Positions 49,256-58,055 of a stretch of 64,000 nt of DNA are shown in pieces. Numbering within the stretch: position 1 is the stretch's first letter; the number at the start of each line of letters is the position of its first letter. The notes beneath the pieces were generated by a model that had not been told where the DNA came from, made no database searches, and saw only the letters and a list, made by a program, of their open reading frames with translations. The position numbers and the translations under genes are program-made. Source of the stretch: Puniceicoccaceae bacterium (GTDB lineage: Bacteria; Verrucomicrobiota; Verrucomicrobiia; Opitutales; Coraliomargaritaceae); the NCBI GenBank assembly GCA_002729725.1, contig PBYS01000125.1, positions 29,508 through 93,507 of the forward strand, given 5' to 3'.

Positions 49256-50011
49256 CTACTGGATACGCCGGCGGCGTGTGACGCAGCCGGCGATTGCTGC
49301 GATTCCTGCGAGCAATGCAAAGTTGCTCGCTTCTGGAATGACTGAGCCCGCTAAGATGGCTTCGCTGCTGTCGAGTTGCAGTGCATAAGTTTGAGTGTGC
49401 GCTGCGACGTCGTAGCTGATGACGTATTCACTAATGGTGTCGCCGATACTGCTGAGGTCCCATTGGAAAAGTATATTGGAGGAGTAAATCGTTTCGCCTC
49501 CGAATTCATTGGTGAAGCTTCCGTTTGTAAGTGCAGTGTAGTCGGCCGTGAGTGATTGGCTGCCGCCGTTGTAGCTGAGTGTGGCGACGTAATTTGTCCA
49601 GTCGTCTTGTAGGCCTGCATCAAATTGGAAGATGACTGTGTTCACGTCGTCCAAGCTATCGACGGAGCTGCTAATGCTGAAGCTGCCGGTATCCGAAGAA
49701 TAGATACTAGTGTTGCCTACATAGCCGGCGCCCGCAGTTTTACTATAAGCTCCGTTACCTGTGGAGCCACTGGTGTTGGAGTCAACCGCATCGGGCCATG
49801 CTGCGTAGCCGGGGTAGCTGCCGCCGTAGCCAGCAATGTCCGTATTGGTGGAGTTTAGATTTTCCCAGCCTTCGTATTCACTGTCGGCGCTGTTAAACGC
49901 AGAGATGTCGGAGGGAGTTCCAGAGCTTGTCGGAATGCTATTGATTGCATGGGCGCTGCTGCTGATCGCGATCAGGGCGCTTGCTAGTTTGAGTAGGTTT
50001 GTAGTCATCAT
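49256..50011 (-). CDS. PEP-CTERM-tagged secreted protein A, first gene of the haem operon
   Basis: A 251-residue exported protein: signal peptide MMTTNLLKLASALIAISSSA, then a Ser/Thr/Gly/Asn-rich beta domain and the C-terminal sorting signal PEASNFALLAGIAAIAGCVT plus RRRRIQ. This is a PEP motif, hydrophobic helix and basic tail, as recognised by exosortase. The central part is homologous to the next gene's product (YEGWENLNSTNTD, KTAGAGYVGNTSIYSSDTGS, FQWDLSSIG ... EYVISYDVAAHT). The family is not one I can name. As first gene of the operon it may be made in greatest amount. It would be surface-displayed after exosortase processing, which needs an exosortase not in this window. Confidence 0.82.
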   Translation of the reverse strand: MMTTNLLKLASALIAISSSAHAINSIPTSSGTPSDISAFNSADSEYEGWENLNSTNTDIAGYGGSYPGYAAWPDAVDSNTSGSTGNGAYSKTAGAGYVGNTSIYSSDTGSFSISSSVDSLDDVNTVIFQFDAGLQDDWTNYVATLSYNGGSQSLTADYTALTNGSFTNEFGGETIYSSNILFQWDLSSIGDTISEYVISYDVAAHTQTYALQLDSSEAILAGSVIPEASNFALLAGIAAIAGCVTRRRRIQ

Positions 50012-50105
50012 TGATTTAACTTTATGTTTTCAGGGATGCCTCGCTGAGCTGGTAGGGCCGCGGCGTTGCAAAACAATAAACTAGCATATTGATCGCTTTA
50101 AAAAC

Positions 50106-50122
50106 TACTCCGACACGGAGTA
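50106..50122. promoter_or_regulatory. Palindrome upstream of the haem operon (candidate operator)
   Basis: TACTCCG (50106-50112) and CGGAGTA (50116-50122) flank a 3-base centre, 95 bases before the start of the first haem gene. It stands in AT-rich sequence with A/T runs on both sides, so it could also be a small terminator. No Fur-like 19-mer was found. An iron or haem regulator site is inference. Confidence 0.45.
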
Positions 50123-50262
50123 AAAAAGCCCCATATTTGAAATTTGGGAGATTTTATCCGTAGTAACTGGCTTTGGGCGGGCCGGATGAATGGAAGTCGT
50201 TCGGATATTTGTTAATCTGAATTCTTGCGATCTTTGTCTCGAAGTGTTCCTCTCGCGTGATT

Positions 50263-51558
50263 ATGCAAAAGATCGAATTTTCCGATACGCCCAAATTTCA
50301 ACAAGCCCTCAGAACATTCTGCGAGCAGGCGATCGTCGCAGGTGATGTTACCGATGTGGTTTCTGCGGTGCTGGCTGAGGTGCGTCAGCGTGGGGATGCC
50401 GCAGTGCTCGATGCGACCAAGAAATTCGATGGGGCACAACTGAAGGCCAATCAGATGCGAGTCACTGCTGAGGAGCTGAAGGCGTCGGTCAAATCTTTGA
50501 GTCTTGCCGATCGTAAGGCGATTCGCGAATCGATCGCGCTGGTTAAAGAATTTCACAAGCAAACACTGCCCAAAAACTGGAAAGCCAAAAACGCACAAGG
50601 CGGGATCGTGGGGGAGCGCTTTTATCCGATCCAACGTGTCGGCCTCTATATTCCTGGCGGGAATGTGCCATTGGTGTCGACGGTCGTGATGACGGCTGTG
50701 TTGGCCAAGTTGGTGAAATGTCCGGAGATTGCGGTCTGCACACCGCCGAATGCGGAGGGGCAGATCGCACCTGCGATGTTGGCGGCGCTTTCCATGATCG
50801 GAATCGACGAGGTTTATAAAGTGGGGGGCATTCAAGCGATTGGTGCTATGGCGTACGGCACTCAGACGGTTCCGGCTGTGGATAAAGTGTTTGGGCCGGG
50901 CAATGCTTTCGTGATGGAGGCCAAGCGTCAGGTGTTGGGCACCATCGGGATCGATTTATTACCAGGGCCCAGCGAAGTGATGATTATTGCGGATTCCGGA
51001 GCCAATCCGCAGCATGTTGCGGCCGATTTGCTCGCGCAAGCGGAGCACGGCAGTGGCAAGGAGATCATTTATTTCGCCACCACCAGCAAAGCGCTGCTCA
51101 AGAAGGTAGAAAAAGCCATTGCGCAACAAATGCCGTCGCTGACGCATGCGGAGAAATGCGCCAAGGTGCTGGAGGGGCGCTGCCTGGCGGTCACTTGTAA
51201 GAAATTGTCTCAAGCTGCTGAGGTGGCCAACTATATTGCCCCCGAGCACTTGGAGCTGCAGGTTGCTGACAAATCCATCGAGCCGCTGAGTAAGCAAATC
51301 ACGACTGCGGGAGCCATCTTGCAGGGCTATTTAACACCGACCGTATTGGGTGACTTTACGGCGGGTCCCAGCCACACGCTGCCGACCGGCCGTGCCGGAC
51401 GCTTTTTCAGCGGCTTGCAAGCCACTGATTTTATGCGTCGTTCCAGCACTGTGCGTTATAATGCCAAGAGCCTAGCCAATGCCGCTCCGGTGGTGGAGAC
51501 CTTCGCACGTCTGGAAAAACTCGACGCGCACGGCAAGTCGCTGACGATCCGTCTGTAA
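50263..51558 (+). CDS. hisD: Histidinol dehydrogenase
   Basis: The last two oxidation steps of histidine synthesis. It is 431 residues from the ATG at 50263 (a GTG two codons upstream is possible). Hallmarks: GQIAPAMLAALSMIGIDEVY, KVFGPGNAFVMEAKRQVLGT, and zinc-site residues in LLAQAEHGSG and YIAPEHLELQ. Its stop is separated by one base from the convergent nucleotidyltransferase gene. hisC and hisB are 1 kb downstream on the same strand. Confidence 0.96.
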   Translation: MQKIEFSDTPKFQQALRTFCEQAIVAGDVTDVVSAVLAEVRQRGDAAVLDATKKFDGAQLKANQMRVTAEELKASVKSLSLADRKAIRESIALVKEFHKQTLPKNWKAKNAQGGIVGERFYPIQRVGLYIPGGNVPLVSTVVMTAVLAKLVKCPEIAVCTPPNAEGQIAPAMLAALSMIGIDEVYKVGGIQAIGAMAYGTQTVPAVDKVFGPGNAFVMEAKRQVLGTIGIDLLPGPSEVMIIADSGANPQHVAADLLAQAEHGSGKEIIYFATTSKALLKKVEKAIAQQMPSLTHAEKCAKVLEGRCLAVTCKKLSQAAEVANYIAPEHLELQVADKSIEPLSKQITTAGAILQGYLTPTVLGDFTAGPSHTLPTGRAGRFFSGLQATDFMRRSSTVRYNAKSLANAAPVVETFARLEKLDAHGKSLTIRL

Positions 51559-51559
51559 A

Positions 51560-52447
<888 letters not shown>

Positions 52448-52589
52448 CAATGAGGGTGATAAGTGCCGTGCGTGTGTCTGACAATTCAAACCTAGTAGAT
52501 TATTCTGGGCTCCTGCGGTGTATTTCGCACAGGAAGATGGATATTCCGATTGAATCTGCGCGGCGAATGGTTCTTCTATCTATTATCTA

Positions 52590-53681
52590 ATGAAGAAGAC
52601 TTTTGATGCCCTGGACCGTGCGCTGCCGCACATACAAGATCTGCACGCCTACGTGCCCGGCGAACAGCCACAAGGGGAGGGCTGGGTGAAGCTCAATACC
52701 AATGAAAACCCGTATGCGCCTTCACCGAAGGTGGCCGATGCGATTGCTGGCCAGCTTCCCGATCTACGTAAGTATCCAGAGCCGATCAGTGTCAAATTAC
52801 GTGCAGCGATTGGGCAGCGCTTTGGACTGGAGCAGGCCAATGTCATTATTGGCAACGGCTCTGATAATATCCTGGATTTGATCACCCGTTGCTTTGCTTC
52901 GGCTCCGGGCGCAGGGCACACTGTGCCGAGTTATTCACTCTATCCCGTGGTGGCCGGCATGTCGGGGCAGGGCCTATTGGATGTAAATTTTGATCGTTCC
53001 ATGCAGCTGGATGTCGACGCGATGGCAGCGACACAGGCAAAAGTCTTCTTTCTGACCAATCCCAATGCGCCTACAGGTGTCGCTTTTCCACTGTCGCAGA
53101 TCGAAGCAGCCCTTCAGGCGATTGATGGCCTCTTAGTCGTGGACGAAGCCTATGTCGATTTTGGCGGCGAGTCCGCGGTCACGCTGCTCAAGGATTATGA
53201 AAATCTGGTGGTGGTGCGCACCTTTTCCAAGTCCTACGGCCTCGCGGGCATGCGCGTCGGTTTCGCCATGGCTGCTGCGCCGATCATTGGTATACTCGAC
53301 CGCGTGCGCGATGCCTATAATCTCGATCGCGTGGCGCAAGCCGCCGCCTTGGCTGCTTTCGAGGATGTCGATTACTTCGAAGTGCAGCGCCAGAAAGTGA
53401 TGGCCACCCGCGAAGCGACGCGTGCACAGTTGGATGCCTATGGTTGGTTCACCTATCCCTCCGCGACCAATTTCCTGTTTACCGAGCCTAAAAACGCCGC
53501 TGGAGAGTCCAGCGCCGAAGTGGCCGCCGATCTGTTCGAGCATCTCAAATCACAGCGAGTGCTCGTGCGCTATTTCCCCTCGCATCCTTTAACTTGCGCT
53601 TTCATTCGAGTCAGCATAGGAACAGATGCAGAAATGAAGGCATTCTTAACCGCCGTCGAATCATGGCCGAACCACGCATAG
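52590..53681 (+). CDS. hisC: Histidinol-phosphate aminotransferase
   Basis: A 363-residue PLP enzyme of fold type I. It has [47 protein letters not shown] and the PLP lysine in [19 protein letters not shown]. The next gene hisB starts 19 bases before its stop, so the two are coupled. Confidence 0.95.
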   Translation: MKKTFDALDRALPHIQDLHAYVPGEQPQGEGWVKLNTNENPYAPSPKVADAIAGQLPDLRKYPEPISVKLRAAIGQRFGLEQANVIIGNGSDNILDLITRCFASAPGAGHTVPSYSLYPVVAGMSGQGLLDVNFDRSMQLDVDAMAATQAKVFFLTNPNAPTGVAFPLSQIEAALQAIDGLLVVDEAYVDFGGESAVTLLKDYENLVVVRTFSKSYGLAGMRVGFAMAAAPIIGILDRVRDAYNLDRVAQAAALAAFEDVDYFEVQRQKVMATREATRAQLDAYGWFTYPSATNFLFTEPKNAAGESSAEVAADLFEHLKSQRVLVRYFPSHPLTCAFIRVSIGTDAEMKAFLTAVESWPNHA

Positions 53682-54265
53682 CACAACTCACCCGCAACAC
53701 GAAAGAGACTCAGATCCAAATGGAGCTGAATGTCGATGGCTCCGGCGTATCAGAAATTGATACCGGGATCCCGTTTTTCGATCACATGCTCACGCTCTTT
53801 GCCAAGCACGGGCTCTTCGATCTCAAGGTCAAAGCCACTGGCGATCTTGATGTGGACTACCACCACATGGTAGAAGATACGGGCATCGTGCTGGGGCAGC
53901 TCGTCAAAAAGGCACTCGGCGACAAGCGCGGCATTCGCCGCTACGGTTTCTTCCTCTTGCCGATGGACGAGTCGCTCGCGCGTGTCGTGCTGGATCTTTC
54001 CAATCGCCAGGCCTTCGTCTATAAGGTTGCCTATCAATTCCCGATGGTGCGCGATTTCAATATCGTGCTCGTCAAAGAGTTTTTCCAAGCCTTTGCCAAC
54101 GAGGCTGCCTGCAACCTGCATATCAACCTAGAGTATGGTGAAGAGCCGCATCACATCGCCGAGGCTATTTTTAAAGCCTTTGCACGCGCGCTCGATGTCG
54201 CGACTTCGGTCGACCCCCGCATGGCCGACGCCCTGCCCAGCACCAAAGGTACGCTCTCTATATAG
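53663..54265 (+). CDS. hisB: Imidazoleglycerol-phosphate dehydratase
   Basis: Histidine synthesis dehydratase, 200 residues from the ATG at 53663 overlapping hisC by 19 bases. Metal-site motifs are visible: [31 protein letters not shown], and the second pair [20 protein letters not shown]. The C-terminus [10 protein letters not shown] is the usual end. It is a monofunctional HisB, without a histidinol-phosphatase domain. Confidence 0.95.
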   Translation: MAEPRIAQLTRNTKETQIQMELNVDGSGVSEIDTGIPFFDHMLTLFAKHGLFDLKVKATGDLDVDYHHMVEDTGIVLGQLVKKALGDKRGIRRYGFFLLPMDESLARVVLDLSNRQAFVYKVAYQFPMVRDFNIVLVKEFFQAFANEAACNLHINLEYGEEPHHIAEAIFKAFARALDVATSVDPRMADALPSTKGTLSI

Positions 54266-54418
54266 GCCGTACGTATTTCGGTAATACCAGGGCAAGCGAC
54301 TTCTTTTCCGTAGGATGACGGCGAAGCTGTTGTTTGCGTCGTGTCGCCCGCGATTCGCCCGTGTATCTGGTCGAGTCATGTCGTTTTTGCCATCTTGCGA
54401 CATTCTCGAATTTAGCAA

Positions 54419-54452
54419 CAAAAAACCCGCAACAGCAGTGCTGAAGCGGGTT
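54419..54452 (-). terminator. Terminator of the tRNA-Lys/tRNA-Thr transcript
   Basis: AACCCGC (54424-54430) and GCGGGTT (54446-54452), with a nested CAGCA/TGCTG, followed on the minus strand by TTTTTT. It lies four bases past the tRNA-Thr CCA. Confidence 0.88.
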
Positions 54453-54456
54453 CAAA

Positions 54457-54532
<76 letters not shown>

Positions 54533-54552
54533 CTGGTATAAAAAACTGTGCC

Positions 54553-54625
<73 letters not shown>

Positions 54626-54714
54626 AGGTGTGTCAGTGACGTTAATCGCTAACGAAGATGCGGAGACTGTTGCTGAAGTTCGGTCTGTCAAGCCATCGAT
54701 TCATTTTTTTTAAT

Positions 54715-55263
54715 TTATTTTTCCGAACCGGGTTCAGGGGGTCTGGGGCCCTTGGGTGGCTTGCCGGGAGTTGGCAGGAATCCTTGCTCTTTAAATAAAT
54801 TGATGCGTTCTTCCTCAGGGGTGTCGTGCAGCTTTTTGCGCCAGTTGCGACGCTCTTCGGAGCTCATTTCCAGCCAGCGTTGGTGCATGGCGTCGCGCGT
54901 TTCGGGGTCGATTGCATCGAAATGTTTCCGCATGGCTTCGAGTCGCTCGGGTCTCATCTTGTCGAGTTTGCTGATGCGTTCGCGTAAGAGTGCCTTTTCC
55001 TCTGGAGTCATGCGCTCTATGCGCTCGATGGTTTGGCGTAATGCGGTGAGTTCTTTTTGCTCCATCTTTAGTAGATGGTGCAACATGCGGGTTTCGTTTT
55101 GTCGATCTTGTGGGGGGCGTGGCCCCGCCTGTGGGCTTGGCTCCGTATTTGCTGGCGGGTTCTCTAATGCATCTGCGGCTGCGGCGGCTGCATCTGCTGG
55201 GGCCGCGTTGAGGGGGGCGAGGCAGATGAGTGTGAGTGCGAGGAGTGTGCTGACTGTTTTCAT
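54715..55263 (-). CDS. Exported DUF3106-like protein of the sigma-factor operon
   Basis: A 182-residue exported protein: signal peptide MKTVSTLLALTLICLAPLNA, then a proline-rich linker and a long charged helical part. Repeated MTPEEKALLRERISKLDKMR and LEMSSEERRNWRKKLHD units are of the DUF3106/Spy-like type. The end is again proline-rich. It is 3 bases past the anti-sigma-like gene and third in the sigma-factor operon, so it may be its periplasmic sensor or target. No catalytic motif is seen. Confidence 0.75.
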   Translation of the reverse strand: MKTVSTLLALTLICLAPLNAAPADAAAAAADALENPPANTEPSPQAGPRPPQDRQNETRMLHHLLKMEQKELTALRQTIERIERMTPEEKALLRERISKLDKMRPERLEAMRKHFDAIDPETRDAMHQRWLEMSSEERRNWRKKLHDTPEEERINLFKEQGFLPTPGKPPKGPRPPEPGSEK

Positions 55264-55266
55264 TGT

Positions 55267-55701
55267 TTAGATCTCCAAGTAAAGTGCATCGAGTGTGCTG
55301 AGTAGGTTCTGCGTGCCGAAGTCGGTGGTGCTGAGCGTGGCTAGATTTGCTAGGCTTTCTTCCAGCATGAAGATTTCTTGTGCTTCGGCGGCGTTGATGG
55401 CTGCTGCGCTGGTGCTTTGGCTGTTGTTGGCTGTTGTCAAGCTTGCGTGGCCATTGATGGCTTGGGCATCTGGTTTGACTTGCAGTAGGCTGAAGGTGAG
55501 CGCTACGGCAGCTGCCAGTGGGAGTGCGAATTTAATCAGTTTGCTGTAGGGGTGTTGCGGCGCTTGTTGGGTGCTCGCGTGTTCGGCATCCGCCTGCGCG
55601 AGTACGCGTGCAGCGAAATCGTCGCTGGGTTTCAGCGGGCGGCTGGCGAGTAGGGCGTCAATCTTTTGATCGAGCGGGTCGCTGTGGTGGTTCGGTTTCA
55701 T
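55267..55701 (-). CDS. Putative anti-sigma factor, single-pass membrane protein
   Basis: A 144-residue protein with an N-terminal cytoplasmic helical part (DQKIDALLASRPLKPSDDFA), one transmembrane helix (LIKFALPLAAAVALTFSLLQ, about residues 54-73) and a periplasmic tail. This layout, and the position just downstream of an ECF sigma gene, fit an anti-sigma factor. It has no zinc-binding HxxxCxxC motif, so it is not a ZAS-type. The family is not named with certainty. Confidence 0.68.
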   Translation of the reverse strand: MKPNHHSDPLDQKIDALLASRPLKPSDDFAARVLAQADAEHASTQQAPQHPYSKLIKFALPLAAAVALTFSLLQVKPDAQAINGHASLTTANNSQSTSAAAINAAEAQEIFMLEESLANLATLSTTDFGTQNLLSTLDALYLEI

Positions 55702-55765
55702 GGTGTTGCGGGAGCTTGCTTAAATTTTCTGACTTTGTTTTTGAATCCTTAATCTTATATCAAAA

Positions 55766-56404
55766 TTACACGAGACTCTTCAATTCTTGGCGTAAATGGG
55801 TGCGTGCGCGGTGGATCCAGGTTTTGACGGCGCTCACACTGGCGTCGAGTGCTTGTGCGATCTCGTCGTAGCTAAGGCCTTGTTGTTGTAGCATTAGAAT
55901 GGCGTTGCGCTGATTTTCTGGCAGTGCGGCCAGTGCGCGGTGGAAGGCTTCTTCGATTTCGCGGCTTTGGTCGTTCTCTTCGGGTTGACTTTGCATGAAG
56001 TATTCGCCGGGGTCGACAAATTCAAGTGGACGACGGGCTTTTTTGCGGTAGCGGTCGATAAGGCGACGGCGGGCGAGGGTGAAGATGAAGGCGTTGAAGG
56101 TGCCCTGTGCTTGGTAACGTGTTGCTGCGCGATTGAGCTCGATGAAGGTCTCCTGTGCGAGATCTTCGGCATCGGCACGATTACCAGTGGCGCGGTAGAA
56201 AAAGTTAATGAGGCGTGTTTGCCAGCGTTCGACGATTTGGGCAAAGGCGGCGCGGTCGCCATTGGCAAGCGCGCGCAGGTATGCGCTGTCGATATCTTCT
56301 ATGGGCTGGCTGGGGGCTGTTGAAGTGGTATGCATATCCCGAGAGCGTGGGGTGAATTGCTCGACCCATGCGGACGGCTTGAAATTTGTAAGAGTTGAGG
56401 CCAT
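55766..56404 (-). CDS. ECF-type RNA polymerase sigma factor
   Basis: A 212-residue sigma-70 family protein of the ECF group. Region 2 is FAQIVERWQTRLINFFYRAT, then DAEDLAQETFIELNRAATRY. Region 4 has AALPENQRNAILMLQQQGLS, then YDEIAQALDASVSAVKTWIH (helix-turn-helix). A Met at residue 24 is an alternative start. It is first in a three-gene operon with a putative anti-sigma factor and an exported DUF3106-like protein. Confidence 0.92.
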   Translation of the reverse strand: MASTLTNFKPSAWVEQFTPRSRDMHTTSTAPSQPIEDIDSAYLRALANGDRAAFAQIVERWQTRLINFFYRATGNRADAEDLAQETFIELNRAATRYQAQGTFNAFIFTLARRRLIDRYRKKARRPLEFVDPGEYFMQSQPEENDQSREIEEAFHRALAALPENQRNAILMLQQQGLSYDEIAQALDASVSAVKTWIHRARTHLRQELKSLV

Positions 56405-56844
56405 GTGTAGAGATTAAATCGAGCCTGCTCTTAAAAAGTTGCGGTGAATTTTGTGGCAGTTTTTTGCCTTGAATGCGCTATGCGTTTATAAATCAGTTGG
56501 ATGCGGTTTTGCGAGCGAGTTTTGTTGAAATTTGTTTACTAAAAGTGTATCCTTGCTTTGCTTGCGGCCTAAGATTTGCTAGCACCACTAAATATGTGCG
56601 AAAACAACTTCTTTACTAGATCTAGTGGTTCTGCTGCGCAATTTTACGATATCTTGTGTCCTTTGTTGACAGCAGCGTTTTCAATTCCCATGCTCCGCGC
56701 TTCATTTTAGTGCTGTCCCAGTGCTTCGGGTGCACTATCTTGCTACCTTTCAACATCTTCAGCTCAGATGTCAGTTTTCCCTGCTTTGGGCGACTGCTCG
56801 ATCGCACATTTTTATTTATTCTCTCTACCCACGCATATTTATCC
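56405..56844 (+). promoter_or_regulatory. Sigma gene-nrdB intergenic region with possible NrdR-like boxes
   Basis: These 440 bases carry the divergent promoters and no gene; an open frame from 56656 runs in phase into nrdB but has random-looking sequence. CACTAAATATGTG at 56586-56598 and the perfect palindrome ACTAGATCTAGT at 56615-56626 resemble NrdR boxes (core CTATATATAG) and are centred about 29 bases apart. NrdR box pairs are usually about 31 bases apart, so the match is suggestive only. A TTGACA lies at 56666-56671. Confidence 0.4.
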
Positions 56845-57927
56845 ATGGAAAAAAGCTATACAATCGGTGATAAAACCTTCGTCCTTGATCAAACTAAAGC
56901 TGAAGAAGCTTTTGCGGCCAAAAAGATCATCAATGGTAAGGACACGATGTTCTTTAATATCCTGCCGCTCAAATACCAGTGGGCCTACGATCTGTACAAG
57001 ACGATGAAGAATAATCACTGGGAGCCGGAGGACATTCCTATGCAGAAGGATGTAGAGCTCTGGCGCAGTAGTGAGCTCTCCGATGCCGAGCGCTGGATCA
57101 TTAAGATGGCGATCGGCTACTTTTCTGCGGCCGAAGGCATTGTCGGGGACAATGTGCAGCACGTCACGCGCGAGTTGGTCACCGCTCCAGAGCTCAAGCT
57201 CTTGCTCGGCCGCCACGCCCATGAAGAAAATATTCACGCCGACTCCTTGGTCTATATGATCAGCTCGCTCGGAATCAACCCGCACGAGTGTGAGGCGATG
57301 TTCGAAGACATTCCCACCATCGAGAAAAAGACTAATTTCGTGGTCAGCAATTCGCGCGCGCTGCGTCGCGACATGGATTTGACCACCACCGAGGATAAGC
57401 AGGCTTTCACTAAAAACCTCTTCCTCTTTGGACAATGCATGGAAGGCACGCAGTTCTACGGTCTTTTCGGCATGGTGCTCTCACTCTATCGTCAGAACAA
57501 GTTCCCTGGTATCGGCCAAATGTTCCGCTACACCCTGCGCGATGAGTCCAATCACATCGAAGTGTTCCGCAATTTGATCATGGATCTGATCGAAGAGAAC
57601 GAGGACGTTTGGACCCCCGAGTTTAAGGAAGAGCTGCGCGACCTCATGCGTGAGGCGGTCTCGCTGGAAAAAGAATTTATTCGCGACTGTCTGCCCGTGA
57701 ATTCTGTTGGCCTGAGCGCGGACGAGTTTTGCCAATATATTGATTACATCGCCGATCGCCGCCTAGAAGACGTGGGTCTTAAAGCGATCAGTTCCGGCAC
57801 CGAGAACCCATTCCCGTGGTTGGCCGAAATGATGGATATTAAGAAGGAGCAAAACTTCTTCGAAGGCCGCGTTACCGAATACCAAAAGGCTTCCGCCCTC
57901 GGTTCGGTCGACGACGACGAGCTTTAG
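56845..57927 (+). CDS. nrdB: Ribonucleotide reductase small subunit, class Ic type
   Basis: A 360-residue R2 protein. By family spacing the metal ligands are E97, E128, H131, E200, E234 and H237 (FSAAEG, EENIH, CMEGTQFY, RDESNH). At the radical site (H131+4) there is L135 in HADSLVY, where class Ia has Tyr and Chlamydia trachomatis has Phe127. The first ligand is Glu, not Asp, and Y137 matches the chlamydial Tyr129. Overall sequence (DVELWRS, PFPWLAEMMDIKKEQNFFEG, TEYQKASAL) follows the chlamydial protein closely. It should work with a Mn/Fe-type cofactor and no tyrosyl radical. ATG at 56845 was chosen; nrdA follows. Confidence 0.93.
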   Translation: MEKSYTIGDKTFVLDQTKAEEAFAAKKIINGKDTMFFNILPLKYQWAYDLYKTMKNNHWEPEDIPMQKDVELWRSSELSDAERWIIKMAIGYFSAAEGIVGDNVQHVTRELVTAPELKLLLGRHAHEENIHADSLVYMISSLGINPHECEAMFEDIPTIEKKTNFVVSNSRALRRDMDLTTTEDKQAFTKNLFLFGQCMEGTQFYGLFGMVLSLYRQNKFPGIGQMFRYTLRDESNHIEVFRNLIMDLIEENEDVWTPEFKEELRDLMREAVSLEKEFIRDCLPVNSVGLSADEFCQYIDYIADRRLEDVGLKAISSGTENPFPWLAEMMDIKKEQNFFEGRVTEYQKASALGSVDDDEL

Positions 57928-58055
57928 TCTTCCTTCCTGAATAGGAAATTCTACTACACAGGGCGCGCTCTGCCGTGCGCTCTGTTTCCCCCTATACCAC
58001 TTGGCACACTTCCGGGCCTCACCACGCCTGCTCATCTCTATACAGACACTATTTT

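Noticed and set aside
50101..50130. Sigma-54 promoter before the PEP-CTERM gene, as known for some PEP-CTERM systems
   Set aside because: No GG-N10-GC element was found in the region upstream of 50011.
56656..56844. N-terminal extension of nrdB (63 codons)
   Set aside because: In frame, but with no R2-like sequence; class Ic R2 proteins start near MEKSYTIG. The segment is better read as regulatory DNA.
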